DNA from: Chondrus crispus
Lineage: Eukaryota > Rhodophyta > Florideophyceae > Gigartinales > Gigartinaceae
Assembly (NCBI RefSeq): GCF_000350225.1
Contig: NW_005179179.1
Location: forward strand, 342,609 to 406,608
Direction of reading: 5' to 3'
Length of the DNA: 64,000 bases
The position numbers and the translations under genes are program-made. Below are positions 32,196 through 42,037 of this stretch, one piece after another (within the stretch, counting starts at the first letter, position 1; each line of letters begins with the position of its first letter). Under the pieces are notes generated by a model. The model was not told where the DNA came from. It was given only the letters and a program-made list of their open reading frames with translations, and searched no databases.

Positions 32196-33860
32196 TCAGT
32201 GGGGCGGCACACCCAAGGATTTTTCCTTCGGGAGTGAGGTAACGAGTCGAGCAAGGACTCGCAGATCATCGAGGGAAGCCCCTTGGAGAGCTTCACCTTC
32301 GATGCCATGAGCGCGGAGCAATGTGCAGTAGATGTCAATGGCTCCGTCGCTCTTTTTGGGAATTGATGGGGACGGTGGGGAAGAAAATGCTTCCCTAACC
32401 GACACAGTTTCGGTATGCCCTGCCGAGGGGATATCGACAGCAGGAGGACCAGCGGCAGGGGCTGCAGGGAGAGGGGAATCTGGAGCAGACGGTCGGGGGC
32501 AAACGTCGTCTGCGCGGGGATCTACGGCTCGTATGGGAGCTACGTCAGGGGTTGGAACTTGGTTGCCGAATTGGCGACTGAGGCACGCTTCGGAGGGAGA
32601 GCACAAGGCGGATGTCCAAGGGTTGAACCAGACAAAGTCACCCGCCGCACTGTGACTTCGTCCGGGAGAAAAGGACGGGCGTCGCCTCGCGAAGGATCGG
32701 AATGAGTTGATAGGGGGAACAACATCCCAGTCGACCTGATTGATCTTTTCGAGTAAGGAGTGCAGTTCGAAGTCGGTGTCTGCTCCGCCCAAGGGCACAG
32801 TATAGTCCAAAAGGCACATGAGCTCGACGAGCTTCGGAGGAAGATACCAAAGCCGCCAACAATCGTACGCCTCCCAGAGCAAGGTGGCGGCTACCTTCAC
32901 GCACCACTCCGTCAAAAAGACAACCCACAACCCGTGACGAGAATCAGTGAGATGGCTTCCAAAGTAGGTAAGGATGGGACCGAGCTCTGCCCAAAACCCT
33001 TGGCAGACCTCAAGTTGTCCCCACCACGAGGGGAGTTGCTGGTACCGGTTGGGATAGTGTGACCGCGCAATTTCCCCCGCCTCAACCATTTGATAAGCTA
33101 GGAAATATCCCGTGTCCGATCTCATCTTACGCTCGAATCGGACCGTATGCTGGAAGAAGGGGATGTTCCCGCGTTTCGTATATCGGAAATTGAGGGGGAG
33201 GATTGCGCGCGTGTATGACAGGGCATCGTTAGTCACCGTCAGTTGGTTATGCTACAAGCGGTCCGCCTCGAGCACGGGGTCGCCCCGTGTCCAGCTGAGG
33301 AGGTTGTCAAGGTAGTCACGCTCCCCCTCCGTGCGAAACTTCCACGTGTCACATCCGAAGGACGGAGGGATGAGGGCATCGGATAGGGATAGGTCGAGGC
33401 GGTCGAGAACGGCTTCCATGAACCGCAGGGATAGGCCCTGTCGGCCACGAGGGGAGGAACGACGCAGGATAGAAGGGGGAATGGCGACACGGGCACGCCA
33501 ATCGTAGGAGAAAATGGCTTGAAGGGGAAGGTGACCCGGTAACATCCCCGCACCGTCGGCAAAGTCGCGCCCGATGTTAGTGACGTCGCGCACGTCGATG
33601 GCGGAAAACCAAGGAGTGGCCGCGTACAGTAAGGGATAGTCGCGCATGGATTTACCTTGGAGCTCGGCTAGTGAGGGGTATCGACAAGGGGCTGATGAAG
33701 GATGGAGATCGGGATGAAAGACCGGTTCAGGAACGTTGGTGTTCGGGGGAAGTCGGGGTATGGAAGGAAGGTCGCTAGGAATGGAAGGCGTGTGTGAGAA
33801 GCCCACACCGCGGCGACCGCGGGCGGTATGTCCAACAGTGGGATCCGATGAAGGAAACAT
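32196..33860 (-). pseudogene. Antisense frame (aORF) of the chromovirus, one amber codon
   Basis: Read leftward from ATG at 33860-33858 (MFPSSDPTVGHT) to 32196 the frame is open for about 555 codons except one TAG at 33254-33252. Without that stop it would be the second longest frame of the element after pol and gag. The N-terminal third is Pro/Ser-rich. The middle is rich in aromatic residues and looks folded (FFQHTVRFERKMRSDTGYF, WWGQLEVCQGFWAELG, EWCVKVAATLLWEAYD). The C-terminal third is Pro/Ala-rich, then a short helical end (LDDLRVLARLVTSLP). I do not recognise the family. Some plant Ty3/gypsy elements of the Tat group are known to carry antisense frames in this position; homology to them is not shown. 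It starts about 110 bases from the 3' LTR. Confidence 0.7.
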
Positions 33861-33955
33861 GGAGATCGTCTTACTCTCACGCGAGCGGCGACCGATGGTC
33901 GGAAGAAAAAGGAAGAAGTTGGGAAGCAAGGGAGTGAAGCCGCTGCGCGAGAGCG

Positions 33956-33970
33956 CTCAGAAGGGGGATA
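33956..33970 (+). promoter_or_regulatory. Polypurine tract next to the 3' LTR
   Basis: The purine run AGAAGGGGGA ends two bases before the TG of the 3' LTR. This is the usual place for the plus-strand primer of reverse transcription. Confidence 0.7.
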
Positions 33971-35020
33971 TGTAGTGCAATACGCACCTGGAAAGGGGGG
34001 TGAAAAGAAAGGAAAACATTTGGATATGAAAAGTAGTCCGGGTTTGGGGGACACACGTGTGAATAATTGCACAGTTTTAATTTTTAATTATTTTATTTTA
34101 TTTAGTTAATTAGTTGGCATTAATTTTGCTGACACTAGATTAGATCTAGGATCTAGCGCCACGAGCTACTGTACTGGCTCCGGCGGGGCGATATATACCC
34201 TAGCCCTCTGACGACCAAGTCAGTAAAGGTAACCCGAGTTGCCGGAGTTGAATGTCGCCTTGGTCGAAGTCCGTCTCTATCAAGACGCTCCCTTTTACCT
34301 AAGCCTACGGCATCCTCTATCGCTGGGGGTTCCCTTTTCTCTTTCCTTTATTTCCCTATCCTTTTCTATCTCTAATTCTACCTATTTTTCCCTTATCTTG
34401 TGTTGGTGCCATCGGCCTCGGTTGCGACCGAACCGGTGTAGGTGTTTCGAGCCATCGGGCGACACAGTTGACGTAGCGCTGCTACTGTGACCCATTTTCC
34501 GACGGAGACCGTTGCAACGACGTCTCCCTCGAAGGGCTCCGTCGTATTACGAGCCAGTGTTGGTACCATCGGTATCGGTTGCGACCAAACCGGTGTAGGT
34601 GTTTCGAGCCATCGGGCGGCACGGTTGACGTAGCGCTGCTACTTTCATTTCATCCCGTCGGGCTGCGTTGCGACGCCCCCGTCGAAGGCCTTGTCGCGTT
34701 ACAAGGTGTCGTAGAAGCTCAACGAGCATTGGCCTTACAACCCAGTGGAACCGGGGTACCTACGTACGCGCCCCACTCCACACTCGTCGGGCAGATCTCT
34801 TCGCAAGTCTCTACCACACCGATCCCGGGCCGGGCTACCTCTCTGTGCCCCCCCTATCAGGGATCCGAGCTACTACGAGTCGCAAGCTCGTTTAAACGGA
34901 GAAGGGAGAGTCGGACACTCCGTAGCGCTGTGCCGTCGGCAGTTCTTCTTTTTGTTGCTGTTGTTGTTTTTGCTGGACCATCGGACCGCGGTCTCTGCCC
35001 GACAGGCGCATTGCACTACA
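33971..35020 (+). repeat. 3' LTR of the chromovirus
   Basis: 1050 bp, same ends as the 5' LTR. Roughly 15 differences are visible, including a one-base length change in a C run near 34852 and clustered changes near 34845. Confidence 0.95.
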
Positions 35021-35025
35021 TTTAT
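35021..35025 (+). repeat. Target-site duplication TTTAT, right copy
   Basis: Matches 20601-20605. It marks the insertion point inside the C-terminus of the DUF6818-like gene. Confidence 0.9.
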
Positions 35026-35912
35026 CGTAGATCTTATGGAGCAGCCCCTCAATACGAGACAGACAACTATTGGTATTTGCTACATTGCTCTTCACTTCCT
35101 CAACTTCATCTCGAAGATTGCCAACATCACCATCCATATCCTCACTCAAAATATCCAGTAAAGCCCCAAACTTGTCTGATATGTCTTTTTAGCGGTTCGG
35201 CAATTTTCTAGAGGTCCTCATCATTCCTCCTTGCAGCAGAGGGGAACTTAGGCTTGCTTCCTCGCCCTCCGGTGGTCTTGTTGCCGACAGGGGTGCCCGC
35301 AGCTACACTGGAGGGAGACTGAGGCGAGTCTTCAGACTGAGTGGTTTGCAGCGGTTCTTCACCATCTAGCCCACCGAGAGTACATGCAGAGGCTGCGCCG
35401 CGGATTTCTTTCGCAAGAAACTTCGCCTAACGCACTTCGGGAGGGCAGTCTTGATCACCAGAGCTGTTCTTTGTGTTCGATAGGATATCAAACTTATTCT
35501 TGAGGGATTCGATGTCCCGTGCAATGTGGTCGTTTTCGGCCGCCTATGCAGCCATGTGTATGCGCACATCACCCCAATGGTGAGAGCCTACGGGCTCGAA
35601 CTCATGGAAAAAATACAGCAGACCATTTATTTCGGTTTTTGAGTAGTTCGCCGCGCCAACCCTTCCTCTTCTCTTCTTTGACCTGGGAATGACACACTCC
35701 TCGGACTCCAGCTCTACACTTCCTCCTTCATTCTCCGCCCCAGTAACAAGGAGCCCATGTCCAGGCCTTTCTCCAACCATACCAGTTCTTCCAGGACCTG
35801 TGCGTGTTGCACTTCGCTTCTTTCTCGCTGGTTCGGTCGTTTTCTGTCTCCCAGTACTAATCTGCTTCCCGATCCTCTCCCCAAAGCGTGCCATGCTCAC
35901 TTTTCCTATCAT
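35021..35912 (-). pseudogene. DUF6818/Myb-like protein, partner of Harbinger copy B
   Basis: Read leftward. A basic N-terminus with RKKRSATRTGPGRTG and an acidic patch leads to a SANT-like block, GAANYSKTEINGLLYFF and SHHWGDVRIHMA. After a TAG near 35544 the same frame gives RDIESLKNKFDIL and SSGDQDCPPEVR, the latter matching the conserved (T/S)GDPDCPPxVRRAK signature of DUF6818. More stops follow. A coiled-coil C-terminus resumes in another frame (DGDVGNLRDEVEEVKSN, SRIEGLLHKIYDK) and runs into the chromovirus at 35020. The last two codons and the stop lie on the other side, at 20605-20594. With the + strand nuclease at 19440-20417 it forms a convergent pair. Confidence 0.72.
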
Positions 35913-37055
35913 TTGAACATACTTAGAATGGCTGTCCCGTCCACAGTTCCCCCAATCCTGTGTCTCGTACCTTGCCTTTCAACTTTCCGTTCATCGCGCT
36001 CGACCTCGATCCAACACGGACCGCAAATGCGTCTGTCCGAATTCTCGTCATCCCCCCGCGGAACCTGTCCACACACTGCATACATCGAGTTCATGCATCT
36101 CACGCATGCATGATTACTTGAGTAGGTGAGAATTCCGTCCTGAATAGAACAGGCCCGTTGAGCGCAGATACGAGCCGCGCCCTGAATAGGAGTGGGATGT
36201 TGGGCGGCGGATGATGGGCCGGGTCCGGGGGCGGGCGAAACCGAACCACCGACATCGCAGACCTATATTGCACGGCGGCCAGTGCTAGCATCGCACGGTG
36301 GAAATGGCTGCGCCTGAGCGAATGCGGGAGCGATATATAAAGCCATAGGCAGGTGGCTAATTGCAAACAGAGAGCGGTAAAAGTGATTGTTAGCACTGGA
36401 GCGCTGCGTGGCGAAGCACGTATGGCGCGGTCGCAGTTGATCTTGCTTGCTTTCTCTATCCATGTAATGAAAAATGGCGGGATTTGTGTGTGCATCGCTT
36501 TCGAAATAATACCGAAACTCGATTTGGGGGGCAAAATGTAAATTTGAAATTGCCAAAGACGTGCCACCACAGAGGTATCTCTGATTCGCTTTATCGATGG
36601 CAGACTGGCGGATGGCGATTTCTCTAATGTTCGTCAAATTCGGCGAGCTCTGGCGTTCTGGTGGTGATTTATTCTCGAATGCGCTCACTACAGTAGTGAA
36701 TTGTGGAAAAGACGCGGGCACAGGCGAAAGAGCCAATACTATGCGAGAACAACCCTCGCATACCGTTACGGCAGCATCAGTGCGCATAGATTTCTAAATC
36801 CAGCCATGGCCCGTATATTATAATTAAACGCCTGATATCAAAATATCACAGAGAAATTGCACGTACTGAAAAATGGCCACGATGCAGAATTTCAAAATTA
36901 ACGCAAAGTCCTCGCGAAAGGACCGTGCGATAGTGTAATTAGAGCGTCACCTTTACCCAACACCCCCCTTACGCATCATGTATATTCCTCTCCTCGCTCT
37001 CCTGACAGCACGATAACACTCCCACCCGCTCTCTCCTGTCCATTTCTCTCCGCAT
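35913..37055. other. Non-coding spacer
   Basis: Some frames of 60-170 codons exist on both strands (for example 36263-36787, -), but none has a motif and they overlap each other. It probably includes the right end of the second Harbinger unit and the left end of the third. Confidence 0.35.
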
Positions 37056-37271
37056 AATGGCCCCAATTCCCCTAACTTTGCCGCCGCAGCATTCCAGCTA
37101 CTGGCCGACACGGCCGTGGAGCGCGACGACGAGATCGCTCAATTCAGCCCACATTCACTCTCATTGAGTTCCGATGACGACTCCGACTCCCCATGCCCTC
37201 TCTTTGACACATATTGCAATGAGGGTGGCGTTGAAGCTATTCGAAACATGACAAACTTTCTCCCTCGAAAC

Positions 37272-37907
37272 TGTAGCATAACCGCCGGGTACTGTACTAT
37301 ACATTAGATTTAGAATTAGATCTAACGCTGTAAGGTACGGACCTTACAGCGTGCGCGCGCGCATACCTTACAGCGCGCGCGCACCAAAACGTGTACCCTA
37401 CGTGTAGCACACGTGTGCTGTCAGCCCCGACGGCTGACAGCGTTACAGTGCGGGCCGGCCCGCGCTGTCTACAGTAAGCCGACTACAGTACAGTCCATAC
37501 TGTACTGTAGACGGTTAATTACCTTGTACAATAAATACAGGGAGCGACCGCCGGGGGGGAGGAAAAAGCTAGGCAACCCTCCACAGACGGTCGAACACCC
37601 AGCTTACTCTACTCACACCGCCGTTCCGCGAGTAGTTACCACCGAGCGGGTAGTGGACGCGCGCGACACCGCGGCAAGCTGCGATCCGCCTCCGCCCGTC
37701 AGTACCGGATCGTCAACCGGTACTGCCCCGGGGCGTCGAGGCGTCGATCCGCTCGCCTACGCGCGCGTCCCCGCCGACCACGCTCTACCACCCGCTACCG
37801 GCCCGCTTCCGGTGGCGTTGGTTCAAGACCCTCGGTACGCCGATCCGGGGTCTTCCGCCGAACATAGCGAACACCCCCTCCGCCGGGTGTCGGGTGTTTA
37901 TGCGACA
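37272..37907 (+). mobile_element. Solo LTR, 636 bp, hairpin-rich family
   Basis: Starts TGTAGCATAA and ends TTATGCGACA, a 10-bp inverted repeat with one mismatch. GAAAC flanks it on both sides (37267-37271 and 37908-37912), so it is a clean insertion with a 5-bp target duplication. The first 250 bases are a chain of perfect hairpins; an AATAAATA box follows at about 37530. No internal region is left, as expected after LTR-LTR recombination. It sits in the N-terminal part of a Harbinger transposase. Confidence 0.85.
37326..37510. repeat. Cluster of perfect hairpins in the solo LTR
   Basis: Consecutive inverted repeats: 37326-37351 (11-bp arms), 37417-37441 (10-bp arms), 37450-37463 (14-bp palindrome GCGGGCCGGCCCGC) and 37483-37510 (12-bp arms), with GC alternations between. 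They may form a structured U3 or a protein-binding array. Confidence 0.75.
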
Positions 37908-38873
37908 GAAACTTCTAACTGCTTTAGAACCACTTGTGTGAGTATGCATCTCAGACGTACAATGTTGGCCGGGGACAGAGATCGAAGGTCTCTGGGAAAG
38001 ACGCCCTGTTTATCACGATGACAGTGCTTAAGCACAGAGGTCAGTGGGACATGTTGGCCACGTTTTCGGTATGAAACGGCCCACTTTTGAACGCTTGATC
38101 ACACGTTTGTGTCATCGATTTCTCAATTCGCCTTTGGCTGCTTTCTGAATAAGGCTGGCGAACCCAACAAAATGACCGATTTCCGAAGAGTCGCAGCAGA
38201 ATTTTAAGTAATTTCCGGAAGCCTGTTACGACACCGATGTGACGTTATAGAAAGCTTTCAGACCCAGCGGAAATATTAGAGATGGAAAGAGATATTTTAG
38301 CAGCAAGCGTAAACTTTATGGATATAAATTTGAGGTTTTGTATTGCCGAACAGACTGGCGCTTGGAATGACCGCCCATTACCGAGGTTCCGTGTCTGACT
38401 TTGAGATTATGCAGCGAAACCGTGATTGGCATTTGAGGGAATTGGCGAAAAGCGGAACCGAGAGAGAGCTTGAAGATTTGGGGAGGCTGAGTGTGGAATA
38501 TCCGCAGATGTGGCCGGCTCATATGACAAGGGGCTTCCAAGGGGTACACGAAATTTGGCGAGCGGTGACACCTTGTAAGAAGCCGAGAAATGGAACTCTT
38601 TGTCGAAGGGATGAGCGGTACAACTGCAAGGTGTCGAGCGACCGCGTCATTTTAAAGAATTCTTTCGGGAGACTCGGTGGGCTCTGGACTCTATTGTCCC
38701 AATAATGGAGATGAGTAGAGGGTATCTATGATGACTACTTTCCCCTGGGAGTTGCCTTGACGAATTGCCACGTCAAGTGGGAGCCCCTGCGCGCAGCAGA
38801 CCAAGAGCGGTTTACGCGCATTCGAAATCGCTTGCATCAGATTGCAGAAACTGCAAATGACAAGAGGCCAAGG

Positions 38874-39505
38874 TGTAGCATAACCACCGCAACGGCAGGG
38901 GCGTATGCTCAGTCCGCGTAAGAGACCCTGTAGAACGCGAGAAGAACAGAAAGGACCAGTAAGCAACTCGTGAGGAAGGACACGGGCCTGTAGCGGTGGT
39001 AGAGCGGGTCGGGTCGCGAACGCGTTAGTGTACGCGGTAGAGCGGATCGACGCCTCGACGCCTCGGCGCGGCACTGGGTGACGTTCCAGTACCGACGGGA
39101 AGAGGCGGATCCTAGCTCACAGGCGCACGTACGCGCCCGCTACCGGTGTCCTTCTACTCTAAAACGCGAACGAAGAGAGCGTGCCCGAGTTAGAGTAAGC
39201 GTTCCGGGTTAGCTGACGGTGAGGGTCTGGCCAAGCTGATGTCTGCCTTCTCTTCGCTGCCGTCGGCTCCCCGTAGTTTTAATATACAAGTCGTCGCGTC
39301 AATCATACAGGGCTACGGTACAGTCCGTACTGTACTGTAGTGCGTTACAGTGCTGAGCTACCGTGCTGAGCTACTGTAGCGCTGTCAGTACACGTGTGCA
39401 CGCGCGCGCTGTCAATACACGTGTGATCGCGCGCGCTGTCAATACACGTGTGTGCGCTCGCGCGATCTAATTCTAAATCTAATTCTGATCCGCGCTTATG
39501 CTACA
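38874..39505 (-). mobile_element. Second solo LTR of the same family, inverted
   Basis: About 632 bp. In the minus orientation it starts TGTAGCATAA, carries the same TTAGATTTAGAATTAGAT block and the GTACAGT hairpin, and matches the 37272 LTR in plan though much diverged. Flanks are CAAGG (38869-38873) and CAAGA (39506-39510), a 5-bp duplication with one change. It cuts the C-terminal helix of the Harbinger transposase. Confidence 0.8.
39381..39461. repeat. 27-bp tandem repeat, three units, in the inverted solo LTR
   Basis: Units start at 39381, 39408 and 39435, each GCTGTCARTACACGTGTG plus a CG-rich 9-mer. The core ACACGTGT is a palindrome with the CACGTG E-box-like centre. Confidence 0.8.
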
Positions 39506-39600
39506 CAAGAGTGCTGCAGAGGTACTGGGAAAGGCGCAAGCAACGTGTCAACAATCGCTCTCGATTCACGCACTATGATTCCGAGCTTCCTGATTATTAA

Positions 39601-40024
39601 TTAGAATCCTCCACTACGGAGCAATTGAATTGTTTTCCGGTTTTTCTGAGGCTGTACAGTTGACAAACAATTGATTTGATAATTTTGTTTTCCCGATTAT
39701 CCCAAAGATGGTTGGGCGTGCCCTAAGTAGGAGGGATTTTTTAGAGGTAACCGGTCGTTCTCGAAATGACAGCCGTGTCTTGCATTCCCTGGCTATTTCG
39801 TTCGTTGACCAATTGTACACCACGGCACTACAGTGCGTTGTTCCCAAAACTAAACAATTGCTTAAAATTAAAATTGAAAACGTTCTCCGCCAACCAGCCG
39901 CACCAATCTGGGGTCCACAACCATCTGAATGACCGCAGAACTTCACAACCGGAACGAAACTAATGTCTAGGCGTTAATAGCCTCAAAAAAACTTCCAACA
40001 ACAACTTACCGTAACTGCCAATTC
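39601..40024. other. Spacer without recognised gene
   Basis: One frame of 110 codons on - (39946-39614) and overlapping frames on + carry no motif. Probably the right end of the Harbinger unit and the left end of the pogo-like element. Confidence 0.35.
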
Positions 40025-42037
40025 CTAAAACTTTCTCCGCTCACTGAACAGTGAAAATATAAAAGCCCTCATACAACTGCCATTTATTGAAGAATACTGG
40101 CCATCATGACGCAGATCATTACCCTGGCAATTCTTCTGGTTCTCATCACTAACTTGGTCGCAAGAGTACTCAAAATTCTCCCACACATCCCGAGGCACCT
40201 CAACCATGGGAGAAAAGATATTTTTCCACAACGCGTCATGCCTCGCTTTAAACTTTAATCTTGCCGATTGCCGTCGCATTTGGAAAGAGCGCAGCATGAA
40301 AGGTTTGTATCTGTACGTGTTGTATCTCCGCCTCACCGCATTCCGAATAAAACGCGCACGCTTAACGCGTTTTGTAGTGATTTTTGTCGACGATGCAGCT
40401 CCTTCAAACGTCCTTTTTCTTGCTCAGCCATTCCTTCGATTATTTTATAGTCCCCCTCTCACTGCATCAGCCCCATAGCTTCGTCCCTGGTAAGAACAGC
40501 GCCTTTGGATGTGTCAATAAAACCATTACAAAGAACTGTAGAACACTGTAAAAGGTCTGCTGTGCGCATTTGTCTCCGCTCTTCCAGCATACGAGACATT
40601 GATTCTACAGTAGCCATAAGCTGCGGTGCACTACAACTTTGTGGTCTTGGTTTCCCAATTAGTTTTTCAGCGTTCAACGGACAAACTCCAGCCTCGGCAA
40701 AACCAACTTGAATATTCTGTGGAATAAATGCCTTTGAGTAGGCCTTTGACATGAGTTTGCAAACGTCGAACTCGTCCAGCGGAGCATCCAATAGTTTCCG
40801 CCCACAAAATGCCTCTGCATGTAAGTCGCGATAGTACGTCTCCCAGGTTCCTAACACTGACAAATCTAGTGGCTGTGTGACACCACTATTATGCGCTGGA
40901 AGCGCAAATACTACGATATTATTTTCTTAAACAATTCCAGAGCCTGTATGCACGTATAGTTGCGATATCCATCGTAAAGCAGTAGCATTTTGCGACCATT
41001 AGCCGGTAAGTTCTTCATGTCCTCAGAAATTTTCCTAGCCCACTCTACGAAATTTACTTTGTCAACACTTCCCACGTCTTTCCGGATGGTAACCAGCGCT
41101 CCTCTGGGCAAGCAATCGGCAATGGTTTGCAAATGTGATGCTGGGCGAGTTCTGCTGGTTTGCGATTTGCACAAGTGCATTCGTGTTCCTTGGAGCACAA
41201 ACATGGGCCGTCCTATATCACCAGATGCGTGTACGCACGCAAGCAATGTTATGCGGTTCACATTACTAAAGTTTGCGTCGCATATGTCTGGGGTTGATTT
41301 TGGTAAACTGTACCGCTTAGTTCGGCAAGTACGGACATTGTCGTTGTCAGCCGAAATGCCACTTTCACTAATATTAATAGTACGACTCGGATCTATGTTA
41401 TGTTCTTGAATAAGGCGTTCAATTTTGGCAAAATCGTGAGTGTATCTGCATTGGTTGCGAGGTACCTTTTGCACTCCTGTTCTGAGGCTCTGCAAAATGA
41501 AATAGAATCGCGATGTCGGGCTTTAAAGTCCCGACAGAATCGCCGACCGGGACGACCATCACGAGAGGGAAGTCTAGCAATTCGATCGTCGGAGAACATG
41601 GACACTAAAATCTCAACAGCATCTTGTAAATCTTTCATTGTCAACCAGCGGCCATTTTTGGCGTGCTCGCGTAGAAGATCAACGACCAATTTCTCCTCGG
41701 CTGGGAGAAGGGCTACGAGACGGTTTGGAGGATCCCCTCGAAGTTTTTTGAGATGGTAGTAAATGCCGGCTGGACTGAGGCGAGCTTCTTTTGCAGCCGA
41801 TCGAAGCGATATCTCATTGCGCTGCACGGCCTGGGGAGCATTGTTCAGTTTAGTACTCAGCTTCTCCACTCGCTTTTTGTGTCTGGAATGTTTGGGAGCC
41901 GTGTGACTTTCGTGCCTCATCTTGTGATGACAGTTATTACAGCGTACTAGCGGCACGATAAGTATGCGAGGGGGTCGTCGTGTTTGCAATTTCGGGCGCC
42001 GGCCTTTTTCTGAAATGCGCCATGCAGAACGACTCAA
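40025..42037 (-). pseudogene. pogo/Fot-like DDE transposase, copy C
   Basis: Read leftward: a Cys/His-rich N-terminus, a psq-like helix-turn-helix (SLRSAAKEARLSPAGIYYHL), and the hinge RLVALLPAEEKLVVDLL. A shift near 41432 leads to the catalytic domain. The first catalytic position reads INISESG, with Ser where the family has Asp. The second Asp is in LLLYDGYRNYT. After another shift near 40912, ALPAHNSGVTQPLD supplies the third. The C-terminal frame (40863-40459) resembles those of copies A and B and ends GAVLTRDEAMGLMQ. After the stop a basic tail continues in 40336-40025. Loss of the first Asp and two shifts make it inactive. Confidence 0.82.

Larger units (their letters stand above)
20606..35020 (+). 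mobile_element. Complete Ty3/gypsy chromovirus, 14.4 kb, with antisense frame
   Basis: Bounded by 1051-bp and 1050-bp LTRs that begin TGTAGTGCAAT and end ATTGCACTACA, flanked by TTTAT duplications. Order on +: LTR, 180-bp leader, gag, pol (protease, RT, RNase H, integrase, chromodomain), a 3.6-kb region without a recognised gene, a minus-strand frame of about 555 codons, polypurine tract, LTR. By eye I count roughly 15 differences between the LTRs, about 98.5 percent identity, so the insertion is fairly young. It landed in the last codons of a DUF6818-like gene. Pol has several lesions, so this copy is probably not autonomous. Confidence 0.95.
37062..39600 (+). pseudogene. PIF/Harbinger (DDE_Tnp_4) transposase, copy C, with two LTR insertions
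   Basis: The N-terminal part (to 37271) is acidic and Ser-rich and ends FLPRN. After the first LTR the frame resumes at 37913-38080 with NVGRGQRSKVSGKDALF and LKHRGQWDMLATV, typical of this Harbinger group, then several shifts. The DDE_4 part is in 38343-38705: GMTAHYRGSVSDFEIMQRN with an Asp in SVSD, RVILKNSFGRLGGLWTLLS with the conserved NSFGRL block. After a shift: FPLGVALTNCHVKWEPL and a charged helix up to 38873. The second LTR follows. The last residues (VLQRYWERRKQRVNN) are at 39511-39560 and the stop TAA is at 39598-39600. No Myb-like partner is seen beside it. Confidence 0.8.

Noticed and set aside
34892..35149. Antisense gene in the 3' LTR
   Set aside because: The part left of 35020 is LTR sequence read by chance; the part right of it is the C-terminal coil of the DUF6818-like gene cut by the insertion.
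36263..36787. 175-codon minus-strand frame as a host gene
   Set aside because: Low-information composition, overlaps another frame of similar length (36100-36570), no motif, no support for a start.
39381..39461. CRISPR-like repeat array
   Set aside because: Three adjoining 27-bp units without spacers, inside an LTR of a eukaryotic element.
37272..39505. One 2.2-kb element with terminal inverted repeats
   Set aside because: Each end belongs to a separate solo LTR with its own 5-bp target duplication, and the sequence between them is continuous Harbinger coding DNA.
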